From Rapana venosa (taxonomy: Eukaryota; Mollusca; Gastropoda; Neogastropoda; Muricidae), in contig CM054145.1 of the NCBI GenBank assembly GCA_028751875.1, forward strand, positions 2,881,064 through 2,945,063: 64,000 nt of DNA. The letters are read 5' to 3'. Shown here piece by piece: positions 1 through 11,771 of this stretch (its first letter is position 1; each line of letters starts with the position of its first letter). The notes below the pieces were generated by a model that did no database searches, was not told the DNA's origin, and was given only the letters and a program-made list of their open reading frames with translations. The position numbers were made by a program, and so were the translations under genes.

Positions 1-60
1 TTGCCTATGCGAAGGATCTCTGCATATCGAAAGCATTTTGCCGTATGTCAATGCGAGACC

Positions 61-85
61 CCCCCCCCCCCCCCCCCCCCCCCCC
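61..85. repeat. poly-C run
   Basis: Uninterrupted cytosines. Similar long runs: 948-963, 7216-7252, 10092-10117, 11859-11875, 13127-13190, 14765-14793, 22569-22585 and 24822-24842. Lengths in such runs may be assembly-limited. Confidence 0.9.
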
Positions 86-221
86 ATCCGGAAAAAAGAA
101 TGATGAACATTCCAGCTGACGACTTCTCTGGCGGACATGATGTCGACAAGGTTTAAAACATGATACCAGCAGGTGTTCATCTGTCTCTGTCTTTCTCTGT
201 GTCTTTGTCTGTCTGGCTATC

Positions 222-237
222 TACACACACACAAACA

Positions 238-295
<58 letters not shown>

Positions 296-441
296 GCATA
301 TTTAGATGCATACATACACACCTGTGCATGCAAAGACAGAGGAGAGACAGACAGACAGACAAACAGACAGACACACACACAAACGAGATATATAAACAAA
401 CACATACACACCACACTCACTCACTCATGCACGCGCGCGCG

Positions 442-496
<55 letters not shown>
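222..496. repeat. Two (CA)n microsatellites with a GACA-rich centre
   Basis: CA arrays at about 226-293 and 445-495, with agacagacagac repeats between them. All frames here are low complexity. Confidence 0.9.
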
Positions 497-497
<1 letters not shown>

Positions 498-640
498 TAA
501 CGGGCATCACACTCACCTCTCAAAAACTTATGTGAATCAGTCTTCTTTTCAAGGCTGAATTTCAAAGGAGAAAAACAACAAACAAACAAAAAACCCCAAA
601 CAAAACCCCCCCACAAACCCTGAAAAAATCCTAACTACTA

Positions 641-1020
641 CCACAGGCACAAGCCGAACGTGTTTTCTCCCCCTACCCCCCAAAAAAAGTCCTTTCATCA
701 ATGGAATAAATAAAAAAAAACCCAAAAAAATGAAATGAGACAGATCTACATAAAACTAAGAAAAAGAATTGTTTTTTTAAACGTGAATACCCCAACTAAT
801 AAGTGGCCAGAGTGCTGATAGACTGAGCAGTCATAAACAAGCAACTGACCGCTAGCCTATACCTGGGCCATGCTTCGATAGTGACCAAGCCGGATGACAG
901 AAGACAACAAACACTTGACCCTAAGCCAATGTTTTGACACCTTTCACCCCCCCCCCCCCCCCCACACCTTTCTTTTAGTCTTATTGCTAAGGAGGGTGGA
1001 TTAGCCCAGGGGTTAGAGTC
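641..1020. other. No gene seen
   Basis: A-rich sequence with short C and A runs; no splice-bounded open frame. Confidence 0.5.
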
Positions 1021-1239
1021 TCATATACGTAGACACGCACGCACACGTACATATGCACACGCACACGCGCGCGCGCGCACACACAAAGACACACATGCAC
1101 ACACACACACACACACACAGAGTATCGAAAGTCATGTCTCCGTTGGAACCCAATATTGTAGCCTATTATCTCTCTGCCCCTGGGGGCTTCCTTTTCTTCT
1201 TTTTTTCACTTTAAAAATATTCTTTCTTTAAGGACAAGT

Positions 1240-1240
<1 letters not shown>

Positions 1241-1324
<84 letters not shown>
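1241..1324. repeat. (GA)n microsatellite
   Basis: Two GA blocks joined by one AGG interruption. It directly precedes a SINE-1 tail. Confidence 0.9.
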
Positions 1325-1326
<2 letters not shown>

Positions 1327-1329
<3 letters not shown>

Positions 1330-1430
1330 AATGACAAATCTTTATTTCGAGGATAATGAATAAGCACCCATGTGCTTTTTTTTTTACAATCAGTCCCCGC
1401 CCTTAAGGTTATATATGATAATAAAATAAA
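1327..1430 (-). mobile_element. SINE-1 tail fragment
   Basis: caaatctttatttcgaggat and gaataagcacccatgtgctt, following a GA tract. The same tail-only form next to GA tracts occurs at 18660-18720 and 45650-45710, and at 59375-59460. Confidence 0.7.
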
Positions 1431-1799
1431 ATAAAGCCTATAGCAATACACTTACACAGTGTACGGGGGGAAAATCTACACAAAAATCCCCACAAAAATC
1501 ACTGAAGAGAAAAAAAAAAGTACTAACAAGTAAGGAAGAAAGCAAAACAGAAAACACAGAAACAACCGAAAAATAAGCAAGAACCAAGAGCAAAACAAAA
1601 GCGGCAACAACAACAAGGGGAGAGGTGACACCCAGTAGTTCCCCCTCAACAACAACAACAACAAACAACAACAACAACCCCAAACCAAAACAGAACCAAA
1701 CAAAGCAGAACCTCCATAAAATTAAAGGAGAACAAACCACCTAAAAGTCATTTTTCAATAACACAATAGCCATATACAAGTAAAACATTCACAATTATA

Positions 1800-2230
1800 C
1801 AGAGAGAAAGAGAGAGAGATAGACAGACAGAGACAGAGAGGGAGAAAGAGAGGGAGGAATGGTGGGGGGGGGGGGGGGGGGGGAGAGGAGAAACAGAGGA
1901 GAGAGACAGACAGACAAAAAGAGAGACAGAGAAAAAGAGAGACACAGACGGGCAGACAGACAGACAGACAGACAGGACTGAAGGTCAACAGACAGGCGTT
2001 ACAGACGGCTACACATGAGGTTGTTCAGGCTTTGATCCTGTAAGAGACATTTTCCCAGTCACTGCACACCAACGATAAAGGCCACAGAGAGACAGAGACA
2101 GAGAGAGAGGGGGGAGGGAGAAAAAGAGAGGGAGAGAGAGGAGGGGTGAGAGAGAGAGGGAGGGAGAGAGAGACAGAGAGAGAGAGAGAGATGGAGAGAG
2201 GGAGAGAGAAAGAGAGAAAGAGAGACAACA
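1800..2230. repeat. GA/GACA/poly-G compound tract
   Basis: GA-rich with a poly-G run at 1863-1883 and GACAGACA blocks, interrupted by about 100 bp of unique sequence near 1985-2085. Confidence 0.85.
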
Positions 2231-2513
2231 CTGAAACACTGAACACTGAAAGTAATTTATTGCCATTAACAATAGTCTTTTTGGCAAGGAGCACAGTATG
2301 AACACAATTTAAACAATATGCTTTTTGCAACAAGGAAATAATGAAAACCGAAAGAGGAAAAGGAATCTCCAAAAACTACATTCAACCGAATGCAGAGAGA
2401 GACAGAGAGAGAGACAGGCATACAGACAAAGACAGAGAGAGATGATGCGTGCGTGCATGCGTGCCTACATGTTTACATCTACGTGCGCGTGTGCACGCAT
2501 GCATTCGTGCGGG

Positions 2514-2605
<92 letters not shown>

Positions 2606-2760
2606 CAGACATACAGTCAGACAGACAGAGAGATGAAGACAGACTGACAAACAGACAGACAGAGAGTGCAGAACTGCTGAACTGGAAAATGATAAAGAAT
2701 TTCGACGGGAGATTTCCTTGTCTAGACATCGACTTAATGATTATTACGGAAATATTTCAT

Positions 2761-2840
<80 letters not shown>
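2514..2840. repeat. (GT)n then (CT)n microsatellites
   Basis: GT at 2514-2604 with one GG interruption; CT at 2760-2839 with one CC interruption. 150 bp of unique DNA lies between them. Confidence 0.9.
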
Positions 2841-2842
<2 letters not shown>

Positions 2843-3554
2843 AATCTTCTTGATAGATTCCATACATTATTATTTATTATTATTATTATTTCTAAGTAAA
2901 AAGCTAAGTTCTTCGCCTTGTCATTACTCTAAAAGCGTTAAGTCGCGCAAAATTTTAGAGATCAAAATTTGTATTGAAATGTTTGCAGCAAAAACATATT
3001 GGTCTGTCTTGTATATATAAAACTTTCCTGTGAATATCAGAAACGCAGTACGGATACTTTCCCCCCCCCCGCCACCACAACACCACCATCATCATCACAA
3101 CTACCCCACCACCACTACCACCCACCACCACCACCCACCACCACCACCACCAACTACAAAAACAACATCAAACCCTCGTTTCGAATCCCCTTTTCATTTA
3201 ATTCCTTTGAAAACTTTTTTTTTAGAATTCCTTTTGTCAACAAAGCCAGAGTAAATCTTGGACGAAAGACAATTGCTAGCACAAGACAGGGAAAAAGTCA
3301 GAACAAGCTGTAAAGTGTTGTTGTTTTTTTTTTTTGTTTTTTTTTGGGGGGGGGGGGGGATGAGACTCCATGCAAGGCACTGGGCCAACATAGCCAGAGA
3401 TTTCCCTCCTTACCCCCTGCATCTGTTCCTGCATGTCTTAAAATGGGGAAATATTCTGAGAAGTCCGATCGTACCAGTCACATGCACTACATTTTTCAAC
3501 CTACAAAAACAACAACTGGTTTTTCTGGGGGGAATCAGCACTGGTTTTCATCTC

Positions 3555-3662
3555 CATGTACGGAAAGCAGAAAACCGCGGGAGTGGAGGAAGCTGGTTGC
3601 CAAATCTTCATTAGTGCCCCCACGGTCCACAGGACTAGGGAATAGGTGAGGTGAGGTGAGGT
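3555..3662 (+). pseudogene. LINE 3' end fragment with (GGTGA)n tail, copy E
   Basis: tacggaaagcagaaaaccgc through the gtgcccccacggtc block matches the end of copy D at about 12546-12620. It terminates in four GGTGA units, a short tandem tail typical of RTE-like elements. Confidence 0.6.
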
Positions 3663-4084
3663 GATCTGGGGCAAAGGCCGTTGGGCAAAATTCGATGAGT
3701 TATACTGCCACATATATCTTGGTTTCAAGAGACGTTTATTCAGAAAGAAACATGGTTATAATGCACGTAAGCACTGTCAGCAACAACAAGAAGCCAACAG
3801 CTTACAGCTACTCCAAAACGTCAAGTTTCGCATAGGCTACATGTTGAATTGTAACTTGTGGGTGGTACTGTTTTCCTACACAGAAATGACCGTTGTCAGT
3901 TACTTTACATGACAGAAGGCATCCTTTTCTAATCGTTCTATTGTACGATTCAAAGCAAAACTGCCACCACCCCCCTCACTACCACAACATCAGCGGCAAG
4001 AAATAACATCACAAGAGGTTAAAAAAGAACATTACAGCCGCAAATGAAGAATAACGATATAGGCTACTAGCTGCCACTGAGAAC

Positions 4085-4380
4085 TCGACTGTCCTAAAAT
4101 TCATTTTCGTCGAAAGCTCAAAAATGCGTTGTGCTGCCGTTAAGCGCCTGACAAGTCAGGCCCAGCGCGTCCGACTTATGCGTGGGAGAAAACTCATCTT
4201 TTAAGTCTTTCTGGGGAAAAAAGGCAGGAGAATGGACCAAGGAGGCAGAAAATAAGACAAGAAGGAGGTGACAGGAAGGAAAGGAACGAGGCAGAAACAA
4301 AGAGAGGGATAGAAAAGAAGACATTCCTAGCACAGAATTTCCAGAAGGTGGAGATTCTATCTATACTCACAGGCCCAAAG
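4085..4380 (+). mobile_element. R4 repeat (about 290 bp, palindrome core)
   Basis: Order: gaaagctcaaaaatgcgttg, gcctgacaagtcaggc (palindrome), agaatggaccaaggaggcag, ctagcacagaatttccagaa. Six copies occur in the window, in both orientations. No coding capacity. Confidence 0.75.
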
Positions 4381-4617
4381 AAAACTAAACGAACAGAACA
4401 GCATGCATACTGTTAAGAAAAAAGACAATGTTTACTACAGTAGATATGAATACTGATTTTCCTCCTATGAAAAAAAACCCCACCTTCCCTCCCGCCCCCC
4501 ACCCCCTCCAAAAAATACCAACCACCAAAAAACCCACAAAACAACAACACCCAAGAACCAAAACAAAAAACCCGACAGCCAAACACGTCAGCAAAAGCAA
4601 CCACACACGCCATTTTC

Positions 4618-4618
<1 letters not shown>

Positions 4619-4703
<85 letters not shown>
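4619..4703. repeat. (CA)n microsatellite
   Basis: About 42 uninterrupted CA units. Confidence 0.95.
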
Positions 4704-4704
<1 letters not shown>

Positions 4705-5189
4705 CGATCTTCAGTACACCGCGAACTGCAAGGAGCGCTGTACGAAACCTCAGGGTGGGAGTGACTGGTAGGTAGACCTTTAGTACTGTCATTTTCGATC
4801 GTTCTTCAACGACAGTGAGAGTTGGTTTCTAAAATGGCAAAGGTTGGTGACCGAGGCATCACTCCCTGTACGAGCCAAGACTTTGCTGCAAGTCTCCAAG
4901 AGGCAGCCAGTGGGCTGATTTTCATGTGGTCATTGCACCCACTAAGTTCATTTGGTGACCAGAGATTATTCAGGGATTACGGATGATCTACCGCGATCTC
5001 TCTCTGACTCTGTCTGTCTCTGTCTCTTAGTCCAGACGTATCTCTGCTGGTCGCCAGAGACATCTTTTAGACTTGGTAGTATATATATCTTCGGCAGCAG
5101 AATTGAGAGTTCTGTCTGGTGTGTTGTATAAAGGAAGGAGTGTGTGGGTTGGGGTGTGGGTGTGGGGGTGGGGGCGTGCTGGGGTATGT

Positions 5190-5196
5190 ACTTGTG

Positions 5197-5277
<81 letters not shown>

Positions 5278-5306
5278 TCCAAGTTTTATTTTCAGATGGT
5301 ACACTG

Positions 5307-5374
<68 letters not shown>

Positions 5375-5471
5375 GTGTGTGTGAAAGTCCAAGTTTTATT
5401 TTCAGAAAGTACATTGAAGTGTGTGTGTATGTATGTAGTGTGTTGTATGTGTGTGTGTGTGTGTTGTGTGT

Positions 5472-5502
<31 letters not shown>

Positions 5503-5510
5503 TGTGTGAG

Positions 5511-5568
<58 letters not shown>

Positions 5569-5625
5569 TGTGTGTGGTGTGTGTGTTGTGTGTGAGTGTG
5601 TGTGTGTGTGTGTTGTGTGTGTGTG

Positions 5626-5669
<44 letters not shown>

Positions 5670-5900
5670 AAAGCCCAGTTTTTATTATTTCATGTATGGT
5701 TTCATGTGTAAAGTGGTGTGTGTGTGTGTTGTGTTTCTGATGATGTGTGGTGTGTGTGTGTGTGTGCTGTGTGTGTGTGGTGTGTGTTGTGTGTGAAAGT
5801 CCAGTTTTATTTTCAGTATGGTACATTGAAGTTGTGTGGGTGTGTTTGTTGTAAAAAGTCAAATTTTTTTCTCTCAAATGGTACATTGATATGTGTGTGT
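5190..5900. repeat. Compound (GT)n satellite with a repeated 37-bp spacer
   Basis: Five GT blocks are separated by versions of gaaagtccaagttttatttt plus cagatggtacactgaag, at 5273-5309, 5384-5420, 5667-5715 (diverged), 5795-5832 and 5854-5892. The 350-residue His/Thr frame on the minus strand is an artefact of this. Confidence 0.85.
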
Positions 5901-6220
5901 ATGTATGTGTGTGTGTGTGTGTTTGTGTGCGTGCACGCGCGCGCGTCCGTGTTCGTACGTGCGTGTTGTATTGTATTATGCTACTGGGATGATTCAGCCA
6001 TAAGTGCCTAAACGACAACTGCGATTAAGTTCTGATTCACGCTTCTTCCAATGACCTGGAACAAACACTACATCTGTTGGCCAACATGCCTTTTCATCTT
6101 CAGCCCCATCTGTCTGCAACACTTTGCCTCACGATCTCTGTCATTCTTTTTCTCTTTCTGCATTCAAATCCACTTTGAAAACCCATCTGTTCAAAACTTC
6201 TGACTAAAGTTTCTCTCTCT

Positions 6221-6255
<35 letters not shown>

Positions 6256-6284
6256 GTGTGTGTGTGTGTGTGTTGTGTGTGTGT
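6221..6284. repeat. (GT)n microsatellite
   Basis: GT array with two TT interruptions. Confidence 0.9.
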
Positions 6285-6496
6285 AAATGGGTAGACATGT
6301 ATTATTTATGTGGTTATGTACATATGTATATATATATTTTTCTATGATGCAAAGCGCTTTGCGCTACCCCTACAAAGGGGAAGCAAAGTGCTCAAGAAAT
6401 GTCCATAATCATCCTCATCATCATCACTCTTCATCATTATTAATGAATAGCACTATATTGTATCATATTGCATTGCATTGTCATGGCATTTTCAGT

Positions 6497-6770
6497 CACG
6501 ACAGATTTCTCTGCATGAAACTTAGGCCGCTCTCCCAAGGGAGAACACGTCGCCACTAGTTCAGCGCCACCCATCTTAAAAAAACATCCTGTCCGTGAGT
6601 GCATTTCCTTCCCAACGGGAATGGATTTTTCCCAACAGAATATTACCAATGGCATTTCTCTGGTCAACGCAAGCCTTGTTTGTCTGTTTTTAAAATCTTA
6701 TTCTAAATGTATGTTTCCCAAGGGACTTCTATTTACCGTCTCCTTCGAAAGACTAGCACCCAGACTCATG
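6497..6770 (-). mobile_element. SINE-3 tail fragment
   Basis: cagatttctctgcatgaaac, cgctctcccaagggagaac and gtcgccactagttcagcgcc match the SINE-3 tail; the head side decays after 6700. Confidence 0.65.
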
Positions 6771-6883
6771 GTGTATTGAATTTGGGGAAACACCCGCTTT
6801 GAGACTGGAATCGCGTTGGTTTCACACCCTGTTTTAATCTGAATATAGTTGCATAGTTTCAATCTGAGATTTCAATTTGACGA

Positions 6884-7071
6884 GGTGACAGCCCTGATAT
6901 GGCCTCTGTGGTCGGCGGGGCTATCAACAACAGGATTGGATTGGTTTGGAGTCGGGAATCAAACCCACACTCTTTGGATTATTTTTCTAGGCTGGTGCGG
7001 TACTGCCAGACTACCGCACGCTGTCTCCTGCCCCTCCGACCACAGAGGCCATAATTATCAGGGCTGTCACC
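6884..7071. mobile_element. Inverted-repeat element (MITE-like)
   Basis: The arm at 6884-6915 (ggtgacagccctgatatggc onwards) and the arm at 7036-7071 are inverse copies, differing by a 4-bp AATT. The 120-bp centre contains its own hairpin, GTGCGGTA at 6995-7002 against TACCGCAC at 7012-7019. Single-arm relatives occur near 50265, 50735, 61440 and 61830. Confidence 0.7.
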
Positions 7072-7214
7072 CCCAGTCAGTTTCAGCACCTCCAACTACA
7101 TTCACTATAACGTCAACGCCAACACTTTACCTTGAGGGAACGCCAGGGACCCTTTCAGTATAAAAAGCATCCCCACCTTCTGGAAATTCTGTGCTAGAAA
7201 TTTCAACTTTTCTC

Positions 7215-7255
<41 letters not shown>

Positions 7256-7571
7256 TCTCTCTCTCTCTCTCCCATGCTTATTTTCTGCCTAACAAAACAA
7301 AAAATTCCAACCCATCTACACAATAAGCTACAACCCAACACATTATATATGGAACAAAACTGTTGTAATACACAAAATGAAGAATTCATACTGATGAATG
7401 CTATCTCTACTAGCAGCCACTCGTGCACGGTTATCATTGTGCAGTTTGGATACATGCGCTAGACAACTAGGAATGACACCATTATGGTGACCAGGTTTAC
7501 ATTGATATTTAAAAATTAACATTATTTTGACGGGAGACTTTATATGCATACGCAGTTGGCTGTGGCTGTGG

Positions 7572-7574
<3 letters not shown>

Positions 7575-7610
<36 letters not shown>

Positions 7611-7699
7611 CGCGCGCGTGCGTGTGTGTGTGTGTGTGAGAGAGAAAGAGCGAGAGATGCCCCCCACCCACTCCCCCACGCCTGTATTTTCTCTCTCTC

Positions 7700-7768
<69 letters not shown>

Positions 7769-7795
7769 CTACCTATCTCTATATCTATATATCTG
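7575..7795. repeat. GT/CG then CT/CTAT compound microsatellite
   Basis: GT, then gcgcgcgcgcgc, GT, GA, then a long CT run grading into CTAT repeats. Confidence 0.9.
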
Positions 7796-7828
7796 TTTTC
7801 ATTTTTCAGTTTCATTTCTTTTTTTCCC

Positions 7829-8149
7829 CCGAGGATAATGGAATAAGCACGCGTGTGCTTTTTTACATCCAGTTCCCGTGTGTATGCAGTTTGGTCAATT
7901 TTGTCATCCGTTCCCACCGGCACACAATGGTCTATTCTTCCCAAAAGCGGAACGGGTTTCAACGTGTGCGCAAGATATTCAGTGTGCGTTCACACACGGG
8001 ACCTCGGTTTACAGTCTTATCCGAAGGACTTTAGGGGGAATGGAGTCTGCACTGATTTTAACTCCAGAGGAAAAATACTCTTGAACGAGATTCGAACCCG
8101 GGTCAGAAGATCACGAGTGCAATGCGCATCACTCTAACCACCAGGCCAT

Positions 8150-8154
<5 letters not shown>
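7829..8154 (-). mobile_element. SINE-1, full-length minus-strand copy
   Basis: The tail cgaggataatggaataagca is at the left; the tRNA-like head (B box as gattcgaacccggg, A box as taaccaccaggcca) is at the right, followed by a GT tract. About 325 bp. The apparent reading frames here are SINE shadows. Confidence 0.82.
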
Positions 8155-8199
<45 letters not shown>

Positions 8200-8265
8200 G
8201 TGTGTGTGTGTGTTGTGTGTGTGTGTGTGTGTTTTGTGTGTGTGTGTGCGTGCGTGTGTGTGTAT
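8155..8265. repeat. (GT)n abutting a SINE-1 head
   Basis: Interrupted GT array that begins exactly where the SINE-1 tRNA head ends. Confidence 0.9.
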
Positions 8266-8467
8266 CACTTCCTTACTGTCAAACGCCAGCTCTTAAGAAC
8301 AAAATATATAGGAGTCCTGCAAGGTCTGAGAACGTATAAAACTGTCCTCTGCGGGACACCAGTGATTTATCCGCGAAAAACAACCACGGCAAACAACGCA
8401 AAGATTTACAGCACCACCCTCTTGCTACAATCACCCTTACAAAACAACTCACATCATAGATGTGTCA

Positions 8468-8825
8468 TAGGACAGCATGGGGGTGGCATAGCCTAGTGGT
8501 TAGAGCGTTGAGCTCGGGATCTGACGGCCCGGGTTCGAGCCACCACCGAGACACCCGTTCGCTGGGACTTTCCCCACTGGAGTTAACATCAGTAGGGACT
8601 CCACTCCCAAAAAGGTCCTTCCTATGAGACTTTAAATATATATATATCTTCAGTTTAACGTCTATTCACATTTAGTGATTTTAGACGGATAAACTTTAAA
8701 CCCAGGTCCTATGTGCGAAGGTATGGAGAACATATTGCGCACATGTTGAAAACCTGTTCAGTCTTTTAGAAGAGTAGACCATTGCGTGCCGGTAGGAACA
8801 GATGACACAATGTCAATAAAGCGCA
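8468..8825 (+). mobile_element. SINE-1 (tRNA-derived), with nested 56-bp insertion
   Basis: The head has Pol III boxes: A-like TAGCCTAGTGG and B-like GGTTCGAGCC. The body then runs to gagtagaccattgcgtgccg and aacagatgaca, shared with the other SINE-1 copies. The body is interrupted at 8637-8692. Confidence 0.8.
8637..8692 (-). mobile_element. 56-bp hairpin-tail insertion with 8-bp direct repeats
   Basis: Flanked by ACTTTAAA at 8629-8636 and 8693-8700. It interrupts a SINE-1 body that is continuous in other copies. Inside are (TA)n, then cttcagtttaacgtc and a CGTCTA...CACA/TAGTG...TAGACG foldback. Related text occurs at 32235-32278 and 59500-59550. Confidence 0.7.
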
Positions 8826-8829
8826 AGGT

Positions 8830-10080
8830 AACTGCAGCAGAACGGAGGGAACGAGATGGAGGGTACAGGTGAAGACAGTCACAGAGATAGGATGATAACA
8901 AGAAACATGGTCTGTTAATTTAAATACAAACAAAAATCACATGGACAGCTGGTGTGTGTAATTTTGAAAATAATAAAACCAAACACATGAGGTCATTCCA
9001 GATCACATGACAATATAAACTCGGGGAATTAGACCAACAATAACAACAAAACTAATGAAAAAATCAAAACAAACATTACCGTGATCTTCAAAATGTACAA
9101 CAAAAGAAACCTGATAGGGAAACCATGGCGACAAACACACACACACAAACCGTATCTTAACACAACAGTTCAAGGTTCTCACAGAAAAACAACTGACACC
9201 AGACCGATACAGAAATCGTGACGACTCATAACACCATCATGCTGACGCCAAAGACGTCATCATCACCCCCACATGGCTGCCAGACATACCAACTAACCGT
9301 GCTGACGCTTACAACGTCACTATCACCCTCAACCTAAAGACAAACTAGGAATCAAACTGGAACTCAGAAGAAAGCTTCCTTTCATTTTTCAGTAGTAACC
9401 ATTTCTTTCGTCTGCCATTGGTTGGTGAGAATTTAACGTGGCAAACCACACGAAAGAGCTGTCAACTCCTAGATTGTACACCACCATCGTCCGCCAATTT
9501 AGTGATGTTGGTGTTGGCTGCAGTCAATTCGCTCTCTTTCGCTGCAGGGTTCACACAGACAGATCTCAGGTACGGAAAACTCCAGGACTTTCTTAGGATG
9601 TTTCCTGAACTTTCTGAGGACGTTTCATAGGCGTCCAAGGATGTACTTGATCAATTTGGACGGTTTCACTTATTCCATACTCTCTCTCTTTCTCTCTTTG
9701 TTTGTGTGAGTGTGTGTGTGTGTGTGCTTTCGTGTGTAGAAATCCCAGGAGGCGAGATTATTTTACTACTGAAAAGGGCAATCGGATTATCAACAGCAAC
9801 TTATCCCGAGGTCGGAATGCAGCTTCCTTGATGGCGGGGACAAAAAACTGGTAGTGTGTAGAAGCAAAACCTCACCACTGGTGAATCTCGGTCCTCTTGC
9901 CCAGGAACGTAAAACAAGAACAACAAACAAACAAAAACAAACCAACAAATTCTAAAAGATCATTACGTAACTCAAAACCGAAGCTACTTCAAAAGAAATG
10001 ATCTTTTTATAGGCCAATTGACTTGATCGCCCCTCCCCCACCAAAGCCACTTCTTCCTAAAACAACAACAAAGTACTTTG
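8830..10080. other. No gene seen
   Basis: AT-rich unique-looking DNA with short CA stretches and a small GT tract near 9708. A short frame at 9418-9630 lacks family resemblance and splice context. Confidence 0.5.
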
Positions 10081-10158
10081 TCTAAAACATATCCCCCCCC
10101 CCCCCCCCCCCCCCCCCTCCAAGTCATTTCTTCCTAAAACAAATAACAAAACATTGGT

Positions 10159-11752
10159 CTATGACCCTTTAGTCTCTGCTTTCCAAAACTGGTCACTCAC
10201 AACTCTCTGTCTATCTCTATCTGTCCCGTAGTCTGACGACCGTGGGGGCACCCTCAAAGACTCAACAACCAGTTCCCTCCATTCCTCTCTCTGTTCTGCC
10301 TTTCTCAGGGTTTTGTTGAGTTCTAGGCCTGTCCATTCGCTGATGTTATCCTCCCAGCTCTTCCTTGGTCTGCCTCTTCTTCTTCCTCCTTGGACAGTGC
10401 CTTGTAAAATTGTCTTTGCAAGTCCTTTGGATCTGTGACATGCCATACCATTTAAGTTTCGCTTTTCACGATCGTTAGAAGGTTCTCATAGGGTCCAATG
10501 GTTGCTGGATTCGTTATGCACGCTTTCGTTGCTTATGTGGTCTTGTAGGAATGCAAGGATCTCCGAAAGCATCGTCATCTCCACCGCCTGTACTCTTCTC
10601 TCCCAAATCTGCAGTTAGGGTCCATGATTCACAGGCATACGAAATAGGATATGTACAAGGAGCGCATTAGTCGATCTTGGAGAAAGTGAGATATTTTATC
10701 TCTCCATGGTGTTTAGATTGACCAGTGCTGTTATTGTCTGTGCAGTCCTGCACACTACTTCTGCTGATCCCTGGTCTGATACAATGGCTCCCAGGTACTT
10801 GAACTTTGAACTGTTTCCAGCTTCTGGTCATTAACCCTGATATCAGTGCTAATGCCGTTGGTGTTATTAGTCATCAGTTTGGTCTTCTCTGCACTGATTT
10901 CCATGCCGTATGTTTTGGGCCTTATTCAGGTGTTCTGTTAGGCTGGCAAGCTCTTTTTCTGATCCTGCTATTCCATCAATGTCATCTGCGAAGCGGAGGT
11001 TTGTGATCGTTCTGCCACCAATGCTGACTGATCCTTCATGATGTTCCAGTGCATCAGCCATGATTCTCTCAAGGAAGATGTTGAAAAGAGTGGGTGAGAG
11101 TAGACAGCCCTGCCTTACTCCAACTGTTGTTCGAAACCATTCTCCAATGTTGTTGTTGTAGTACACTGCACTGGTGGCCTCGCTGTACAGCTGTTTGATG
11201 ACTCTGATCAGGTTTGCATTGATGCTGTACAAAGTCATGGTTGCCACAAAGCTGCATGCCACACCTGTCAAATGCCTTCTTAAAATCGATAAATACATGG
11301 TAACGGTCTTGTTGATGTTGAAGGTACCGCTCACATTGTATTCTGAGGTTGAATATCTGTTCTGTTGTGCTGCGCCCTGCTCTGAAACCTGCTTGTTCCT
11401 CAGCAATGATGGTCTCTGCTTGTGGCTTCAGTCTATTCAATATTATCTGCAGCATGACCTTGCTTGGGTGGCATATGAGGCTGATTGTGCGGTACTTATG
11501 GCATTGTTGTAGATTTCCTTTCTTGGGGAGGGTGATGATGAGTGACTGTGTCCATGGTGTTGGCCATTTTCCTGTCTGCCAGATCTTGTTGCAGATTCTT
11601 AGTAGGGTGCTGATCATGGCTTCCCCTCCAGCTTGAACCAACTCAGCTGGAATGTTGTCAGCCCCTGCTGACTTCCCCTTTTTCAGCGATCTGACTGCTG
11701 TTTCCACTTCTTCTCAGAGGATAGGGTGACTGTCTGTGTCTTTGCTTGCCCT
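10159..11752 (-). pseudogene. Decayed non-LTR retrotransposon (reverse transcriptase), copy A
   Basis: Minus-strand frames encode an RVT_1-type reverse transcriptase: LKKGKSAGADNIPAEL, EEQAGFRAGRSTTEQIFN, FIDFKKAFDR, VGVRQGCLLSPTLFNIF and the catalytic LRFADDIDG (codons near 10981-10995). A C-terminal tail GLAKTILQGTVQGGRRRGR lies at 10159-10446. At least two frameshifts and internal stops break it, and the endonuclease part is absent, so it is 5' truncated and dead. The clade is uncertain (RTE/BovB-like by resemblance). A foldback hairpin sits at the 5' end. Confidence 0.85.
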
Positions 11753-11771
11753 CAAGCAAAGACACAGTCAC
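11726..11771. repeat. Foldback hairpin at the 5' end of LINE copy A
   Basis: CAAGCAAAGACACAGTCAC at 11753-11771 is the inverse of 11726-11748, apart from a 4-nt bulge, with a 4-nt loop. The left arm is LINE coding sequence, so the right arm is an inverted fragment at the insertion junction. Confidence 0.8.

Noticed and set aside
1438..1740. 100-residue hydrophobic minus-strand frame
   Set aside because: Arises from an A/C-rich stretch (AACAACAAC) giving Val/Leu/Phe; no start context or homologue.
4966..6018. 350-residue His/Thr-rich frame on the minus strand
   Set aside because: It is the translation of GT/CA microsatellites; no domain, codon bias or splice context.
7213..7455. Gly-rich frame ending in a long G run
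   Set aside because: Produced by the poly-C run on the opposite strand.
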